From Saccharospirillum sp. (GTDB lineage: Bacteria; Pseudomonadota; Gammaproteobacteria; Pseudomonadales; Natronospirillaceae): 64,000 bases of DNA. The position numbers and the translations under genes were made by a program. This document shows positions 1 to 8,258 of the stretch, piece after piece (the stretch's first letter is position 1; the number at the start of each line of letters is the position of its first letter). Under the pieces are notes generated by a model that saw only the letters and a program-made list of their open reading frames with translations, had not been told where the DNA came from and made no database searches. The stretch spans positions 310,001 to 374,000 of the forward strand of contig JAGYIL010000001.1 of assembly GCA_018402545.1 (NCBI GenBank), given 5' to 3'.

Positions 1-88
1 CTCTAGAATAAGGTTTTACAGAGTTTGGTGTGATTGGGTCATTTTGAAGTGGGTTTGGAACAGCTATAGAAGTTAGTTTGAATAAACT

Positions 89-95
89 GTTAGGC
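89..95 (+). other. Integron R' core-site-like heptamer (GTTAGGC)
   Basis: GTTAGGC fits the GTTRRRY core at which integron integrases join cassettes. It lies 14 bases before the start codon of the cassette gene at 109, the usual spacing in gene cassettes. The upstream half of the site would lie at or beyond the window edge, so only the core is supported. Taken with the attC-like site at 700-786 it brackets one cassette of about 690 bp. Confidence 0.45.
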
Positions 96-108
96 ACTAA
101 GGTAACCT

Positions 109-705
109 ATGGAAATTGCACCAAATTTCACTGCCGATCAATGGAGAGGGCTAGATCTCGTCGAGAAAGAGGATGACTGGCAGACCGCAATCGATGTTCT
201 AAATGATCGATTAAGTGCCAGATATATTGAGCCTGTTGATAAGCTCATTGAAGCAGAGGATGAATTCAAAGCTACCGAGAGGCGATTTGGATTTACAATC
301 CTAGCTATCGACTAGCTCTTAATAGAAACAATGCAAGCGTTCAAGGAAGGATTAGAAACAACTAATGGAAAATCTAAGAAAGTTTTTATTAACTTTCTTA
401 GAAATAGTCCACATTTTTCTGGCTACTTTACGACTAACGAGCAGAGAGAGACATTTTACAAAGCATTTAGGTGCGGAATTCTTCATCAGGCCGAAGTTCA
501 AAGTTCAGCCTTAGTGTGGTCAATCGGCGAGCTGTACGAGCGAATTGATGAAATGGAGGTTCTGAATAGGAATGCAGTTCATGAGGCATTGAAGTCAGAT
601 ATACGAGATTAAATTGCTCAACTTAGAGCTCCAGCATCAAAAGAACTGCGCTCAAGATTTAAAAAGAAAATGGACTTCTTGGCGCGACGTGATGGCATTG
701 TCTAA
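109..705 (+). pseudogene. Cassette gene of unknown function, broken by two in-frame stops
   Basis: A single reading frame runs from ATG 109 to TAA 703-705 (199 codons) but is interrupted by TAG at 313-315 and TAA at 610-612. The three open pieces (68, about 98 and 30 codons) stay in one frame without indels, so this looks like one protein hit by two nonsense mutations. The last stop lies inside the GTCTAAC core of the attC-like site, as is typical of cassette genes. The product is acidic at the N-terminus, has a helical middle (ETMQAFKEG, CGILHQAEVQSS) and a basic C-terminus (RSRFKKKMDFLARR). It resembles hypothetical proteins common in cassettes; no function is known to me. Readthrough of either stop is possible but unsupported. 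Confidence 0.6.
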
Positions 706-786
706 CAAAGCGCTGTTGCCGGCCTGGTTTTCCGCTTCGCTCCAAACCAGCCGAAAAACGTGGCGTAATTCAGCGCTACACTAGAA
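700..786 (+). other. attC-like recombination site, R' side degenerate
   Basis: The site begins with GTCTAAC (700-706), an exact RYYYAAC R'' core. AGCGCTG (709-715) is perfectly complementary to CAGCGCT (771-777), giving the L''/L' arms. Between them a hairpin CTGGTTT (724-730)/AAACCAG (744-750) encloses a loop with CCGCTTCGCTCC, a form seen in many chromosomal-integron attC sites. The expected R' GTTAGAC is replaced by ACTAGAA (780-786), so the crossover triplet is lost and the site is probably inactive. No integrase gene is visible. Confidence 0.6.
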
Positions 787-957
787 TCAGTTTTAAATTT
801 CCATCGATATATTGGGTGACGTTTGAGGGGTGACTCAGGCGCTAAAGTAATAAAGTTAGTTGGTGGTGATGTTGAAATTATCTCGTCATGGGAACGGAGT
901 ATCTGCTCATCAATTTAAAGTGATTTTAGATTAGCAATGACAAATTTTGAGGGAACA

Positions 958-1384
958 ATGAAAATAAAAAATATAAAAGTTGAAAATTTTCGTCTGCTTC
1001 AAGATAGTTCGTTGGATATGACTGACGGATTAACTCTGATTGTCGGGAAAAACAATACAGGTAAAACGTCTTTTGTGGTCTTGCTTGAAAAGTTTCTATC
1101 TAAGCCAAACCCTTCTTTTAGTTTTAGTGATTTACCAGTCGCAGTAAGGAGTAAGCTTTATAATATTTCTGGGGAAACAGATACAGATGAGTTGAGCATA
1201 AGGTTATGTATCACTGTGGAATATACAGATGAAGACAATCTAAAGAATATTTCTAATTTTATGCTAGATTTAGATCCAGATAAATCAACTATCAATATAA
1301 TGTTTGAAGCTCGTATAGATCGTGATAGTTTACTTAATCGAATTCCAACCAAAAAAGATGGTGTTGATGAAGATAAATATTTCG
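958..1384 (+). pseudogene. AAA ATPase (RecF/OLD-like) N-terminal fragment cut by IS30
   Basis: The start at 958 has GAGGG five bases upstream; an in-frame ATG at 937 is less well placed. The fragment opens with the KIKNIKVENFRLL strand typical of SMC/RecF/OLD ATPases and has a Walker A motif GKNNTGKTS at about residues 31-39. Only about 142 residues remain before the left end of the IS30 element; the frame then runs into the element and stops at 1434. Full-length OLD-type proteins usually exceed 500 residues, so signature, Walker B and any TOPRIM domain are missing. Such ATPases often belong to phage-defence genes, but that role cannot be shown here. The DNA is clearly AT-rich. Confidence 0.7.
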
Positions 1385-2465
1385 CGGTTTCGTATAATAA
1401 GTGCAATTGGATAGAGAGAGAGGTCAGCTGGTAGACTCAGCACCTTCCTCCGCCAAGAGAAAAAGCACTTATGAGTTACAACCAGCTGACCAGTAATGAA
1501 CGATACCAAATTTATGCGCTAATGAAAGCAGGACATTCACAAAAAAGCATAGCCGATGTGTTGGGCAGAAGTGCATCCACCATCAGTCGGGAGCTGCAAA
1601 GGAACCGTGGTCTGCGTGGCTACAGGCCTAAGCAAGCCCAGGAGTTTTCCGATAAGCGTCGCTGCGAGGCACATAAGGCGATCAAGGTCACGAATAGTGT
1701 CCGACACATGATTGAACAGCTGATTCGTCAGGATCTAAGCCCACAACAGGTTTCCAGCTATCTTGAAAAACATGCAGGAGTGTCGCTGCACCATGAGACG
1801 ATCTATCAGATCATTCTCGCGGATAAAGCCAATGGTGGGGACCTCTATAAGCACTTGAGAGTGGCCTCGAAACGGTATCGAAGGCGCTACGGTCATTATG
1901 ATCGCCGTGGCAAGCTCAAGAATCGTGTGAGCATTGACGATCGCCCAGCGATTGTTGATAGCCGCAGTCGAGTCGGGGACTGGGAAGGCGACACAGTTAT
2001 AGGAAAAGGCCATCAAGGTGCGCTTCTAACTATGGTCGAGCGGAAAACACTGTACACGGTGATCGCAAGGCTTCCTGGAAAAAATGCAAACGCACTTGCA
2101 GATGCTGCTATCGAAAGCATGGCTCAATACCGGGACAGGGTAAAAACGATTACATTGGATAACGGGCTGGAGTTTGCCGAACACGAAGCCATAGCTGCGG
2201 GACTGAAAGCGAACATTTACTTCGCACATCCCTACGCCTCATGGGAGCGTGGCACCAACGAGAACACAAACGGGCTGATACGTCAGTACTTTCCCAAGGG
2301 AACTGACTTCAACACAGTAACCGATGAACAAATCCAGTTTGTCATGGACAGACTAAATTCCAGGCCAAGAGCTACGAGAGGTGGAAAGTCACCGAATGAA
2401 CTATTTTTGGGGCAGCAAGTTAATTTGCTTGCTGCATAATTAATTGCACTTATTACTTGAAACCG
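1385..2465 (+). mobile_element. IS30-family insertion sequence (about 1.08 kb)
   Basis: The element is bounded by inverted repeats of about 24 bp: CGGTTTC-N3-TAATAAGTGCAATT at 1385-1408, and its complement AATTGCACTTATTA-N3-GAAACCG at 2442-2465, with three mismatches in the N3. The length of 1,081 bp fits the IS30 family and one transposase gene fills it. No clear target duplication is visible. The flanking sequences belong to different genes, which suggests a deletion on one side or insertion near a junction. The element appears complete and may be active. Confidence 0.85.
1471..2439 (+). CDS. IS30-family DDE transposase
   Basis: A 322-residue IS30 transposase. The N-terminus has the helix-turn-helix typical of the family (LTSNERYQIYALMKAGHSQ, then GRSASTISREL). 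The catalytic core shows the first Asp in GDWEGD (about residue 173), the second in TLDNG (about residue 231), and the Glu in the NENTNGLIR block about 33 residues later. It ends near RPRATRGGKSPNELF, the family's closing motif. It moves its host element by cutting at the inverted repeats. The start at 1471 lies 63 bp inside the left inverted repeat. All catalytic residues appear present, so it should be functional. Confidence 0.93.
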   Translation: MSYNQLTSNERYQIYALMKAGHSQKSIADVLGRSASTISRELQRNRGLRGYRPKQAQEFSDKRRCEAHKAIKVTNSVRHMIEQLIRQDLSPQQVSSYLEKHAGVSLHHETIYQIILADKANGGDLYKHLRVASKRYRRRYGHYDRRGKLKNRVSIDDRPAIVDSRSRVGDWEGDTVIGKGHQGALLTMVERKTLYTVIARLPGKNANALADAAIESMAQYRDRVKTITLDNGLEFAEHEAIAAGLKANIYFAHPYASWERGTNENTNGLIRQYFPKGTDFNTVTDEQIQFVMDRLNSRPRATRGGKSPNELFLGQQVNLLAA

Positions 2466-2958
2466 GGAGATACTTCAAAAAAAGATTAAGAAAATTAGCG
2501 ATGAAAAGCAAATGAGCTCTTTTCTTGACAAAGAGCTTGAGGACTCACTGATCCACTTTACACATGGAAGAGACACATGGGGAGAAAAAGATGTCCCTAG
2601 CTCTCATAAAAAGAAGTCGTTTAAGCAGTATGCCGATAATTTCGAACCAGGGTATTCAGAAAAGGCAAGAAGTGCATGGAGAGAATTATGCCAGTATACG
2701 CACCCTTCTGCTAGTTCAGTAGTTGCATTTATGCAATTTGATGTAACCGAGGATACGCCTGGTAGTAAATGGCTAATTGGAAAGGATTATGATTACTTAC
2801 AAATCTTGTACTTTACGTATAAATATAGAAACCTTTTAAGTGAAATGTGTGATGAATTTCTTCTACACACCTTAATAATTCAAAATCAACTTAATAAGTT
2901 CAAATACTCCAGAAGTTTTAGACCAAAACTTGGAATAGTGATGTCAAAATCGGACTAA
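2466..2958 (+). pseudogene. C-terminal fragment of an unknown gene right of IS30
   Basis: The frame is open from the right end of the IS30 element to TAA 2956-2958. The first Met is at 2512, but coding-like sequence (a lysine-rich KKIKKISDEKQ helix) continues upstream to the element, so this looks like the 3' part of a longer gene. The visible 148 residues include the stretch ARSAWRELCQYTHPSASS and a tyrosine-rich DYDYLQILYFTYKYRN segment. I do not recognise a family. It does not resemble the missing part of the AAA ATPase left of the element, so the two flanks were probably not one gene. An independent short gene starting at 2512 is the alternative. Confidence 0.5.
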
Positions 2959-3333
2959 AACACACTGTTGAGACATATATGGACGTCTGACATCAACTAA
3001 CAGGATAGCCATCTTAGTGGGTAGCAGGAAAAAAAATCTAGTCGCTCTTGAGGCAACCGCTTTAGGTGGCAGGGTTCTTGGACACCCATCTCATTCGACT
3101 ATTGGAAGGGCTACATAGCACAGGCACTTCAGTGATGGGCATCACAGTATTGGTAAATTCATGAGAGCTATTGTTTCAAAAGACACTAAGAGAGATGAAT
3201 TTGATTGTAAGGTATTAAGTGCAGTAGCTGAATTAGAAGCAACTATTCGCCCTCATCTACAAAAAAATCATAAACACAAGTAAATGGGTGCGAAAAGTAC
3301 TGCATCATTACTGTAAGCCTCCAAGGAGTATGT
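2959..3333. other. Gap with companion motif, repeat half and a 40-codon ORF
   Basis: This 375-bp stretch has no convincing gene. At 2974-2996 it carries a GACATATATGGACG segment that recurs near 8257-8280. At 3003-3060 lies a copy of the motif that elsewhere precedes the 75-bp palindrome (TAGTGGGTAGCAGGAAAAA). A left half of the palindrome follows at about 3080-3105. A 40-codon ORF at 3161-3283 (starting MRAIVSKDTKRDEF) has no clear ribosome site and may be the end of a decayed gene. Confidence 0.5.
3080..3105 (+). repeat. 75-bp palindrome family, left-arm remnant
   Basis: GGACACCCATCTCATTCGAC followed by TATTGG matches the left arm of the family (GACACCCAC-N9-CTATCA). The right arm is absent. 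It sits 20 bp after a copy of the companion motif, as other members do. Confidence 0.4.
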
Positions 3334-4080
3334 ATGAGAGAAATTGTTAAACAAACGTTTGTATCACTAAGGTCGAGATTGTTTAAATACGCAATAGTAC
3401 AGCTGGCAGTATATGTAGCCATAGTGATTTCGATGTTTGGATTTAAGAGCGTACCTTTGACGTTACTTTTGTTTATATTCTCTTTATTGATTCCATTTTT
3501 TATGGTCGTCGATGTGCTTATTAGAAACCAACTAACGGAAGCACTAATGAATAAACCTATGTTTAAGTACATAATTGGCTTACTAATTGCTGTTTATACG
3601 TACTTCCAATACACAATGGCCGGTACTACTGTTAACGAAATATATGCTGTTCAAGCCTCTTCATTACCAACGACTACTGCAATATTGTCTGCTGTATATT
3701 TTGCAAAGGACATCGTCCTTGCTTTTTCGTTAGTGGTTATAATGTTTTCTTTGACATATGTAAATGTCTGGGTTTCTGTGGTTTTGTTGAATTTCGAAAT
3801 TGGAATAGGGGAAGTAGTAGTCAGAGCTCTCAAGGGGATTTTGTTCGTTTTCGCCTTCGGATTTATTGTGGCATCACCAGGTATTGCTTCTATGGCAAGT
3901 CAGCTATTTATTGAACGAGTGGCTTGGGAGGTGGATTTTTCAAGAAAAAACAGGTGCACGAACCCTGAGGTTATGAGATCCCCGAAAGCTCTATTCCTTC
4001 AAAATGACATGGTACTAATTCCTTTAGCCAACAAAAATAACTATTCGATGGAGTACGTAGAAAAGAAGTGCCATATATAA
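3334..4080 (+). CDS. Integral membrane protein of unknown function
   Basis: A 248-residue hydrophobic protein starting six bases after a strong AAGGAG site. Four or five membrane segments can be read: about residues 18-35, 40-62, 78-96, 120-150 and 165-190. A more polar tail of about 60 residues follows, with two cysteines (NRCTNP and a C-terminal KKCHI). No family motif was recognised. The gene is AT-rich like the cassette and IS region to its left and unlike the downstream genes, which suggests acquired DNA. It stands alone: downstream it converges with the binding-protein gene, with a 75-bp palindrome between them. Confidence 0.65.
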   Translation: MREIVKQTFVSLRSRLFKYAIVQLAVYVAIVISMFGFKSVPLTLLLFIFSLLIPFFMVVDVLIRNQLTEALMNKPMFKYIIGLLIAVYTYFQYTMAGTTVNEIYAVQASSLPTTTAILSAVYFAKDIVLAFSLVVIMFSLTYVNVWVSVVLLNFEIGIGEVVVRALKGILFVFAFGFIVASPGIASMASQLFIERVAWEVDFSRKNRCTNPEVMRSPKALFLQNDMVLIPLANKNNYSMEYVEKKCHI

Positions 4081-4204
4081 AAAGGGGGATTACCGAGAAA
4101 CCCAGTGCGCCGGGCAAGCCAGGTAGAAGATTTGAGGTGAAAGCCCTCTGCCTGGTAAGGGCTAGCAACCCGCCAGGACCTCGAGTCATGCCAAGGTCGC
4201 TGTC

Positions 4205-4276
4205 GAGACACCCACATTAGATGGCTATCAAGAATAAGCTTCTGATAGTTATTATTAATTACTGGGGTGGGTGTCC
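4205..4276 (+). repeat. 75-bp oriented palindrome, copy 1
   Basis: Outer arms GACACCCAC (4207-4215) and GTGGGTGTC (4267-4275); inner stem CTATCA (4225-4230)/TGATAG (4243-4248) with a 12-nt loop. The left spacer is 9 nt and the right about 18 nt, which sets the direction. It lies between two converging genes. Confidence 0.85.
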
Positions 4277-4342
4277 TGGGAGAACCCGTGACGTAAAACT
4301 GAGTGTTCACGTTCGCAGTAATACGCATCGCGAACTCCGGTA

Positions 4343-5080
4343 TCAATACAAGAAATAACGGTTATGAATAGCATCGTAGTCCCCGTTGGCCTTGATGGTG
4401 TCCAGGCCGTCTCTCAGCGCCCGGATCAGGTTGGGGTCGCTGTCCGGTTGCATTGCCATGTAGAGTTGGCCAGACAAGCCTTCGATACGAAACACGCGCT
4501 CGAAATCATCAATGTCCAGCCCTTCGGCTTCGACCAGGAGCGGGAAGGCGGCTTCATCATAGGCCATTAGCTGTATCCGGCCAAAATTCAACATCAGGAC
4601 GTTCAGTCGGTCCTGCCCAGATACCTGCAAGTTAGTGAATCCCTGATTGACCAGATAGGTCTCGATAACGTCAGCGCGCGAAATGCCGACCTGATACTGC
4701 TTGGCGTCCTCAAGTGAGGCGATCTGGATATCGGGGGTGGATTTCAACTTGTAGAACGATGTGCGGTACGGTGCAATTACACCGATCCATTCAAACAGGG
4801 GTTCTCGCTCTGCTATGCGGGCAATGGAGTATATCAGGGTATTGGGCTCGTTGAGGGCGACCTGATACGCACGCGCCCAAGGGTAAAAATCAATGGAGGC
4901 TTCGAGATCGGCTGTTTTGAGTACTTGTGTCACGACTTCGGTTGAAAGGCCTGCTGGCTCCCCATCCTGAATATAGTTGTATGGCGGGAACGACTCGGTA
5001 ACGATCGCCAGTTCTGCCTGGCTTTTTGCTGCAACGGCACTCAGAGTGAAGGCGAAGAATACTGCTGTCAGTACACGCAT
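4343..5080 (-). CDS. Periplasmic solute-binding protein, family 3 type
   Basis: A 245-residue protein with a cleavable signal peptide (about residues 1-22, ending AAKSQA) and then the start of a mature SBP_bac_3 domain (ELAIVTESFPPYNY). Family features include the YPWARAY strand and the later GISRADVIETYL block. Such proteins bind amino acids or similar small solutes in the periplasm. No ABC permease or ATPase lies beside it, so it is an orphan binding protein of the kind common in marine gammaproteobacteria, possibly with a sensory role. The start at 5080 is preceded by GAGG. A 75-bp palindrome lies on each side of the gene. Confidence 0.8.
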   Translation of the reverse strand: MRVLTAVFFAFTLSAVAAKSQAELAIVTESFPPYNYIQDGEPAGLSTEVVTQVLKTADLEASIDFYPWARAYQVALNEPNTLIYSIARIAEREPLFEWIGVIAPYRTSFYKLKSTPDIQIASLEDAKQYQVGISRADVIETYLVNQGFTNLQVSGQDRLNVLMLNFGRIQLMAYDEAAFPLLVEAEGLDIDDFERVFRIEGLSGQLYMAMQPDSDPNLIRALRDGLDTIKANGDYDAIHNRYFLY

Positions 5081-5451
5081 ATCCGACCTCTTCGCGAAGC
5101 GAATTCAGCATTGAATATGGGGAGTAGTGTAGTTGCTTCTTGTGCGGCTTGCCCGAAAACCAAGAACCCCGGGTTACCTAAGCTCTCTCCAGAAGGGTTT
5201 GGCAGCCTTAGCCGATGTTTCGCAGTTTCATGACATATTCATGAGACACCCACGTTTATTGACTATCAAAGCTTTGTTCCTGATAGCTTTGATTAATGGC
5301 TTTGAGATGGGTGTCTCAGTTTGGTCCCTTAGAGGGCGAACGTTTACGTGACACCCCCCGCTCAGTTAACGTTTAGTGATCCCCGGGCAACAACACATGG
5401 CCGCACCTGCTACATTGATTCTCTAATCGCCCAACTATCCGGAGAATCGAC
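5081..5451. other. Divergent intergenic region with a palindrome
   Basis: This gap separates two divergent genes. The only structure seen is copy 2 of the palindrome at 5243-5317; a 72-codon frame over it (5133-5351) is not convincing as a gene. GGAG lies just before the dioxygenase start at 5452. Confidence 0.5.
5243..5317 (+). repeat. 75-bp oriented palindrome, copy 2
   Basis: GAGACACCCAC at 5243-5253, CTATCA at 5263-5268, TGATAG at 5281-5286 after a 12-nt loop, and GATGGGTGTCTC at the right end. It is nearly identical to the copy at 8468-8543, and the similarity runs past both ends (ATTCATGAG before, AGTTTGGTC after). It lies in a divergent promoter region, so it is not simply a terminator. 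Confidence 0.88.
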
Positions 5452-6090
5452 ATGACCGACACCAATCGCCGCCGGTTTCTGATCGGCCTGGCTGCATCCG
5501 GGCCACTGTTGCTGCCGGCACCCTTGCTGCGTGCGGCAGGGCATTTCGTTCTCACTCCGCCCCAATCTGCCGGCCCATTCTACCCGGATGAGCTGCCGCT
5601 CGACCGCGACAATGACCTGACTGTCGTTAATGATGGTGAGCAGGCGAAGGGCGTTATTTGTAACGTCTATGGCCGCATACTCGACCGCAGCGGTTCACCC
5701 GTGCCCCAGGTGCGGGTCGAGATATGGCAATGCGACGCCAACGGCCGCTACCATCACCAGGGCGATCCCAATAACGCGATCCAGGACCCGAACTTCCAGG
5801 GCTTCGGCACAACAACGACCGACGCCGACGGTCGCTATCGTTTCCGCACCATCAAGCCTGTTCCGTACCCGGGCCGAACACCGCACATTCACTTCATGGT
5901 GAAGGGCGAGGCGTTCGAGGACCTGACCACTCAGCTTTATATTGCTGGGCACCCTCAGAACTCTAAAGACAGACTATATCGGAACGTGGGGAGCCCAGAG
6001 TTGCGGCAGTTGGTGGAAGCCGAGTTTGTCGTTTCCAGCTCCAGCTCTGCGGAGTTGGAGGCAGAATGGGACATTGTGGTAGGAATCTAG
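5452..6090 (+). CDS. Intradiol ring-cleavage dioxygenase, Tat-exported
   Basis: A 212-residue member of the protocatechuate 3,4-dioxygenase/catechol dioxygenase fold. The four expected ligands of the non-haem Fe(III) are visible: Tyr100 (NGRYHH), Tyr139 (PVPYPGR), His145 and His147 (TPHIHF). The N-terminus carries a twin-arginine signal (RRRFLIG, residues 6-12, then a hydrophobic stretch to about residue 29), so folded export is predicted. Family members of this kind cleave catecholic aromatics between the hydroxyls, but the substrate cannot be read here and no beta-ketoadipate genes are adjacent. GGAG precedes the start. The gene stands alone between two palindrome copies and converges with the amine oxidase. 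Confidence 0.88.
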   Translation: MTDTNRRRFLIGLAASGPLLLPAPLLRAAGHFVLTPPQSAGPFYPDELPLDRDNDLTVVNDGEQAKGVICNVYGRILDRSGSPVPQVRVEIWQCDANGRYHHQGDPNNAIQDPNFQGFGTTTTDADGRYRFRTIKPVPYPGRTPHIHFMVKGEAFEDLTTQLYIAGHPQNSKDRLYRNVGSPELRQLVEAEFVVSSSSSAELEAEWDIVVGI

Positions 6091-6103
6091 GTGGGGCCCT
6101 GAT

Positions 6104-6178
6104 GAAATACCCACATTAGACAACTATCAAGCAATGGGTTAGATCGCTTTTCACCAATTAACTTGGTGGGTGTGTCCC
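6104..6178 (+). repeat. 75-bp oriented palindrome, copy 3
   Basis: GAAATACCCAC at 6104-6114, left spacer 9 nt, CTATCA, a diverged right inner stem (GATCG), and GGTGGGTGTGTCC at the right end. It starts 14 bp after the dioxygenase stop codon and ends 33 bp before the stop of the converging gene. Confidence 0.8.
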
Positions 6179-6210
6179 GCTAGCGCTGATAGCCAGACGA
6201 CCGGGGTGCT

Positions 6211-7269
6211 CTAACGCGTGGCAGCCGCTTGCGCTGCTATTAATGCCCCTTCAAGGTAACCTGCTTCCTGCACAGCCACTTCGGTGCTTGCGAATGCCAG
6301 CTGCAGGTGCGTCAGCTCCTGTGAAAACGCACTGAGATCACACTCAGGGTGCTGCGGTGGGTCAAGACGATCCTGCGGGGTGCAGGTGAACGCTTGCTGG
6401 CTCCAATCTTCAATCATCGTCTGTATGGGGTTGAGCGCATCGGCACCAAAGATCTGCCCCAGCTGGTTTAAACAAGCCTGACGCAAGGCTTCCTGGTCCA
6501 GCGTTGCTCGCTGTTGAGCACTGACGCCAATAAACCCAAATAAGCCATACCCGCGATCGTCTCCGGCACTGGCGTCGTGTACCTCTACCAGGGGCCCAAC
6601 CCGGCTGAAGGCATCACCAGCCAGCCCCTGCTCGCGCCAGAACGGGGTTGCGTAGTGGGCAACAAATTTTGCCTGGGCGGCCATCCAGGTTGGTGTGTCG
6701 CGCAGCGTGCGTTGCAGCGCAACGGATAGATGCTGGGCAAGCTGAGTTGATTCAAGCGCCACTCTCGGCGGTACAGCAATAATAAGCCGCCTGGCCTTGA
6801 AGGAACTCGTCGGGGTTTCAATTTCCCAATGATCGTCTTGCCGCGTTAGCCGATGCACCGGTTGGTTCAGATGCACACATCCGTTATCCAACGACCGATA
6901 CAGTGCCTGAGTTAATTGGCTCACACCACCGTCGATGCGGTAGGAAAGGGGCGTTCCCGCCCCCGCAAAACGCTCAATAGTGCTGTTCGCAGAGGCTTGG
7001 TAGAGCGCATCACCTGCCGTGTATTGTTCAAAGACTGGAATGCCCAATTGCTGGCATAACCGCGCCATGCGGCGTTGATGAGGCCAAAACCAGGAAGGCC
7101 CAAGGTCCAGCGTATCGCCATTGTCGAGAGGCAGACCATGGATGCGACCACCGACCCGGTCTCGCGCTTCCAGCACAGTGACGTCAAACCCTTGCTGCGA
7201 AACTAGAGAGGCACTGTACAGACCCGCCAACCCCCCTCCGATAATGCCGATGTCTGCAGCCTCAACCAT
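6211..7269 (-). CDS. FAD-dependent amine oxidase-like protein
   Basis: A 352-residue flavoprotein of the amine oxidase/protoporphyrinogen oxidase superfamily. The N-terminus has the Rossmann dinucleotide motif GIIGGGLAGLYSA (G-x-G-x-x-G form), followed by the glutamate that binds the ribose (VTVLEARDRVGGRIHG). A second FAD-contacting region is expected near the C-terminus (FASTEVAVQEAGYLEGAL). The length is short for monoamine oxidases (450 or more) and fits the compact bacterial group. The substrate is unknown. ATG 7269 is chosen; an in-frame GTG at 7281 would add four residues. It is a single gene between two palindrome copies. Confidence 0.82.
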   Translation of the reverse strand: MVEAADIGIIGGGLAGLYSASLVSQQGFDVTVLEARDRVGGRIHGLPLDNGDTLDLGPSWFWPHQRRMARLCQQLGIPVFEQYTAGDALYQASANSTIERFAGAGTPLSYRIDGGVSQLTQALYRSLDNGCVHLNQPVHRLTRQDDHWEIETPTSSFKARRLIIAVPPRVALESTQLAQHLSVALQRTLRDTPTWMAAQAKFVAHYATPFWREQGLAGDAFSRVGPLVEVHDASAGDDRGYGLFGFIGVSAQQRATLDQEALRQACLNQLGQIFGADALNPIQTMIEDWSQQAFTCTPQDRLDPPQHPECDLSAFSQELTHLQLAFASTEVAVQEAGYLEGALIAAQAAATR

Positions 7270-7416
7270 CTGGAACCCCACTCAATAATGACCTTCATTT
7301 GGCGGCTATTATAACGACTTCGTTGGAGCGTGGTGCTAATAACCACCGCATGAAGGAAATCATGCCAGCTTGGCTGATGATGAAATGACATTAAGTCCAG
7401 TGAGGAAAACACTGGC

Positions 7417-7491
7417 GAAACACCCACAAAAAACGACTATCAACGCCAGCCTCCGATAAGTTGTGTTTATGTTGTTAAGGATGGGTGTTTT
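7417..7491 (+). repeat. 75-bp oriented palindrome, copy 4
   Basis: GAAACACCCAC at 7417-7427, CTATCA after 9 nt, CGATAA on the other side of the loop, right spacer about 20 nt, and GGATGGGTGTTTTGG at the end. It lies in the 315-bp gap between two leftward genes, in which nothing else was recognised. Confidence 0.8.
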
Positions 7492-7584
7492 GGTAGCTTT
7501 TCAATGGCGGGCCCGTTTTAGTCGAGGTTATGCATTCAGAACCTAACGGCCAGTCGAACGTTTCACGAAAACTCACCAGCCGCG

Positions 7585-8205
7585 CTAGTCTTTTACCGCC
7601 CGAATCCGCTTGAGGATATCCGACCAGGCGTTACTGCTTTCAATACGGTTGAACCCAGCCTCGTGGAGGTTGTCCAGTGTCCGGCGATTGATATTGGCGC
7701 CATACAGATGCACGGGTATGAAATTAAGCCAGTCCATGAGTTTGCCTTTCACCGCTCCGTCACTGCGCACGTGCTCCAGCATAAGTAACTGGCCCCCGGG
7801 TTTGAGCACCCGGTGGATCTCCGCAAGGCCCTTAATCGGATCGGGCACTGAACAGAATACACAGGTTGTGACTACGCAATCGAAGCTGTTGTCGGCAAAT
7901 GCAAGCGCCTGGACGTCCATCTCCAGCAAGTGTACCGAGGTATTCAGATCCCGGGCGATGTGCTCTGCTTTCGCCAGCATGCGCGGGCTGAAGTCGATGC
8001 CATAAAGGTCGGCATCCTTGTGATAGTGGGGCAGGTTCTTGCCCGTACCCACGCCCACTTCCAGAATGGCACCGGAGGCCTGCTGTACCAGAGCGGTTCG
8101 CTCCTTTTTAAACATCCGGGCTTCCATCACGGCATCCAGCAGGTTGTAGATGGGCGCAATTCGATTGTACCGGTGTCGGATTGTCTCGGTCTTGTTCATT
8201 CGCAT
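7585..8205 (-). CDS. Class I SAM-dependent methyltransferase, UbiE/PmtA-like
   Basis: A 206-residue methyltransferase. Motif I is EVGVGTGKNLPHY (about residues 49-61), followed by the acidic YGIDFSPRML, the motif IV region FDCVVTTCVFCSVPD, and the post-motif VLKPGGQLLMLEHVRS. This arrangement is closest to small soluble UbiE-type enzymes and to phosphatidylethanolamine N-methyltransferases of the PmtA kind, but the substrate cannot be fixed from sequence. The start at 8205 has AGGAG six bases upstream, and that AGGAG is part of one arm of an inverted repeat (8213-8258). A single gene with palindrome copies on both sides. Confidence 0.82.
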   Translation of the reverse strand: MRMNKTETIRHRYNRIAPIYNLLDAVMEARMFKKERTALVQQASGAILEVGVGTGKNLPHYHKDADLYGIDFSPRMLAKAEHIARDLNTSVHLLEMDVQALAFADNSFDCVVTTCVFCSVPDPIKGLAEIHRVLKPGGQLLMLEHVRSDGAVKGKLMDWLNFIPVHLYGANINRRTLDNLHEAGFNRIESSNAWSDILKRIRAVKD

Positions 8206-8212
8206 CGTGCTC

Positions 8213-8258
8213 TCCTGTTAGGGTGGTCGCGGTGGGTTATCCATCAAGCCTAACAGGA
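8213..8258 (-). promoter_or_regulatory. Leader inverted repeat that includes the ribosome-binding site
   Basis: TCCTGTTAGG (8213-8222) and CCTAACAGGA (8249-8258) are a perfect 10-bp inverted repeat with a 26-nt loop. Read on the minus strand, the proximal arm ends in the AGGAG that serves the methyltransferase start at 8205. Folding of the mRNA would hide the ribosome site. It could equally be a DNA operator. Confidence 0.5.

Noticed and set aside
5133-5351. A 72-codon frame upstream of the dioxygenase gene
   Set aside because: It is made largely of a palindrome copy, has no ribosome site, and lies in a divergent promoter region.
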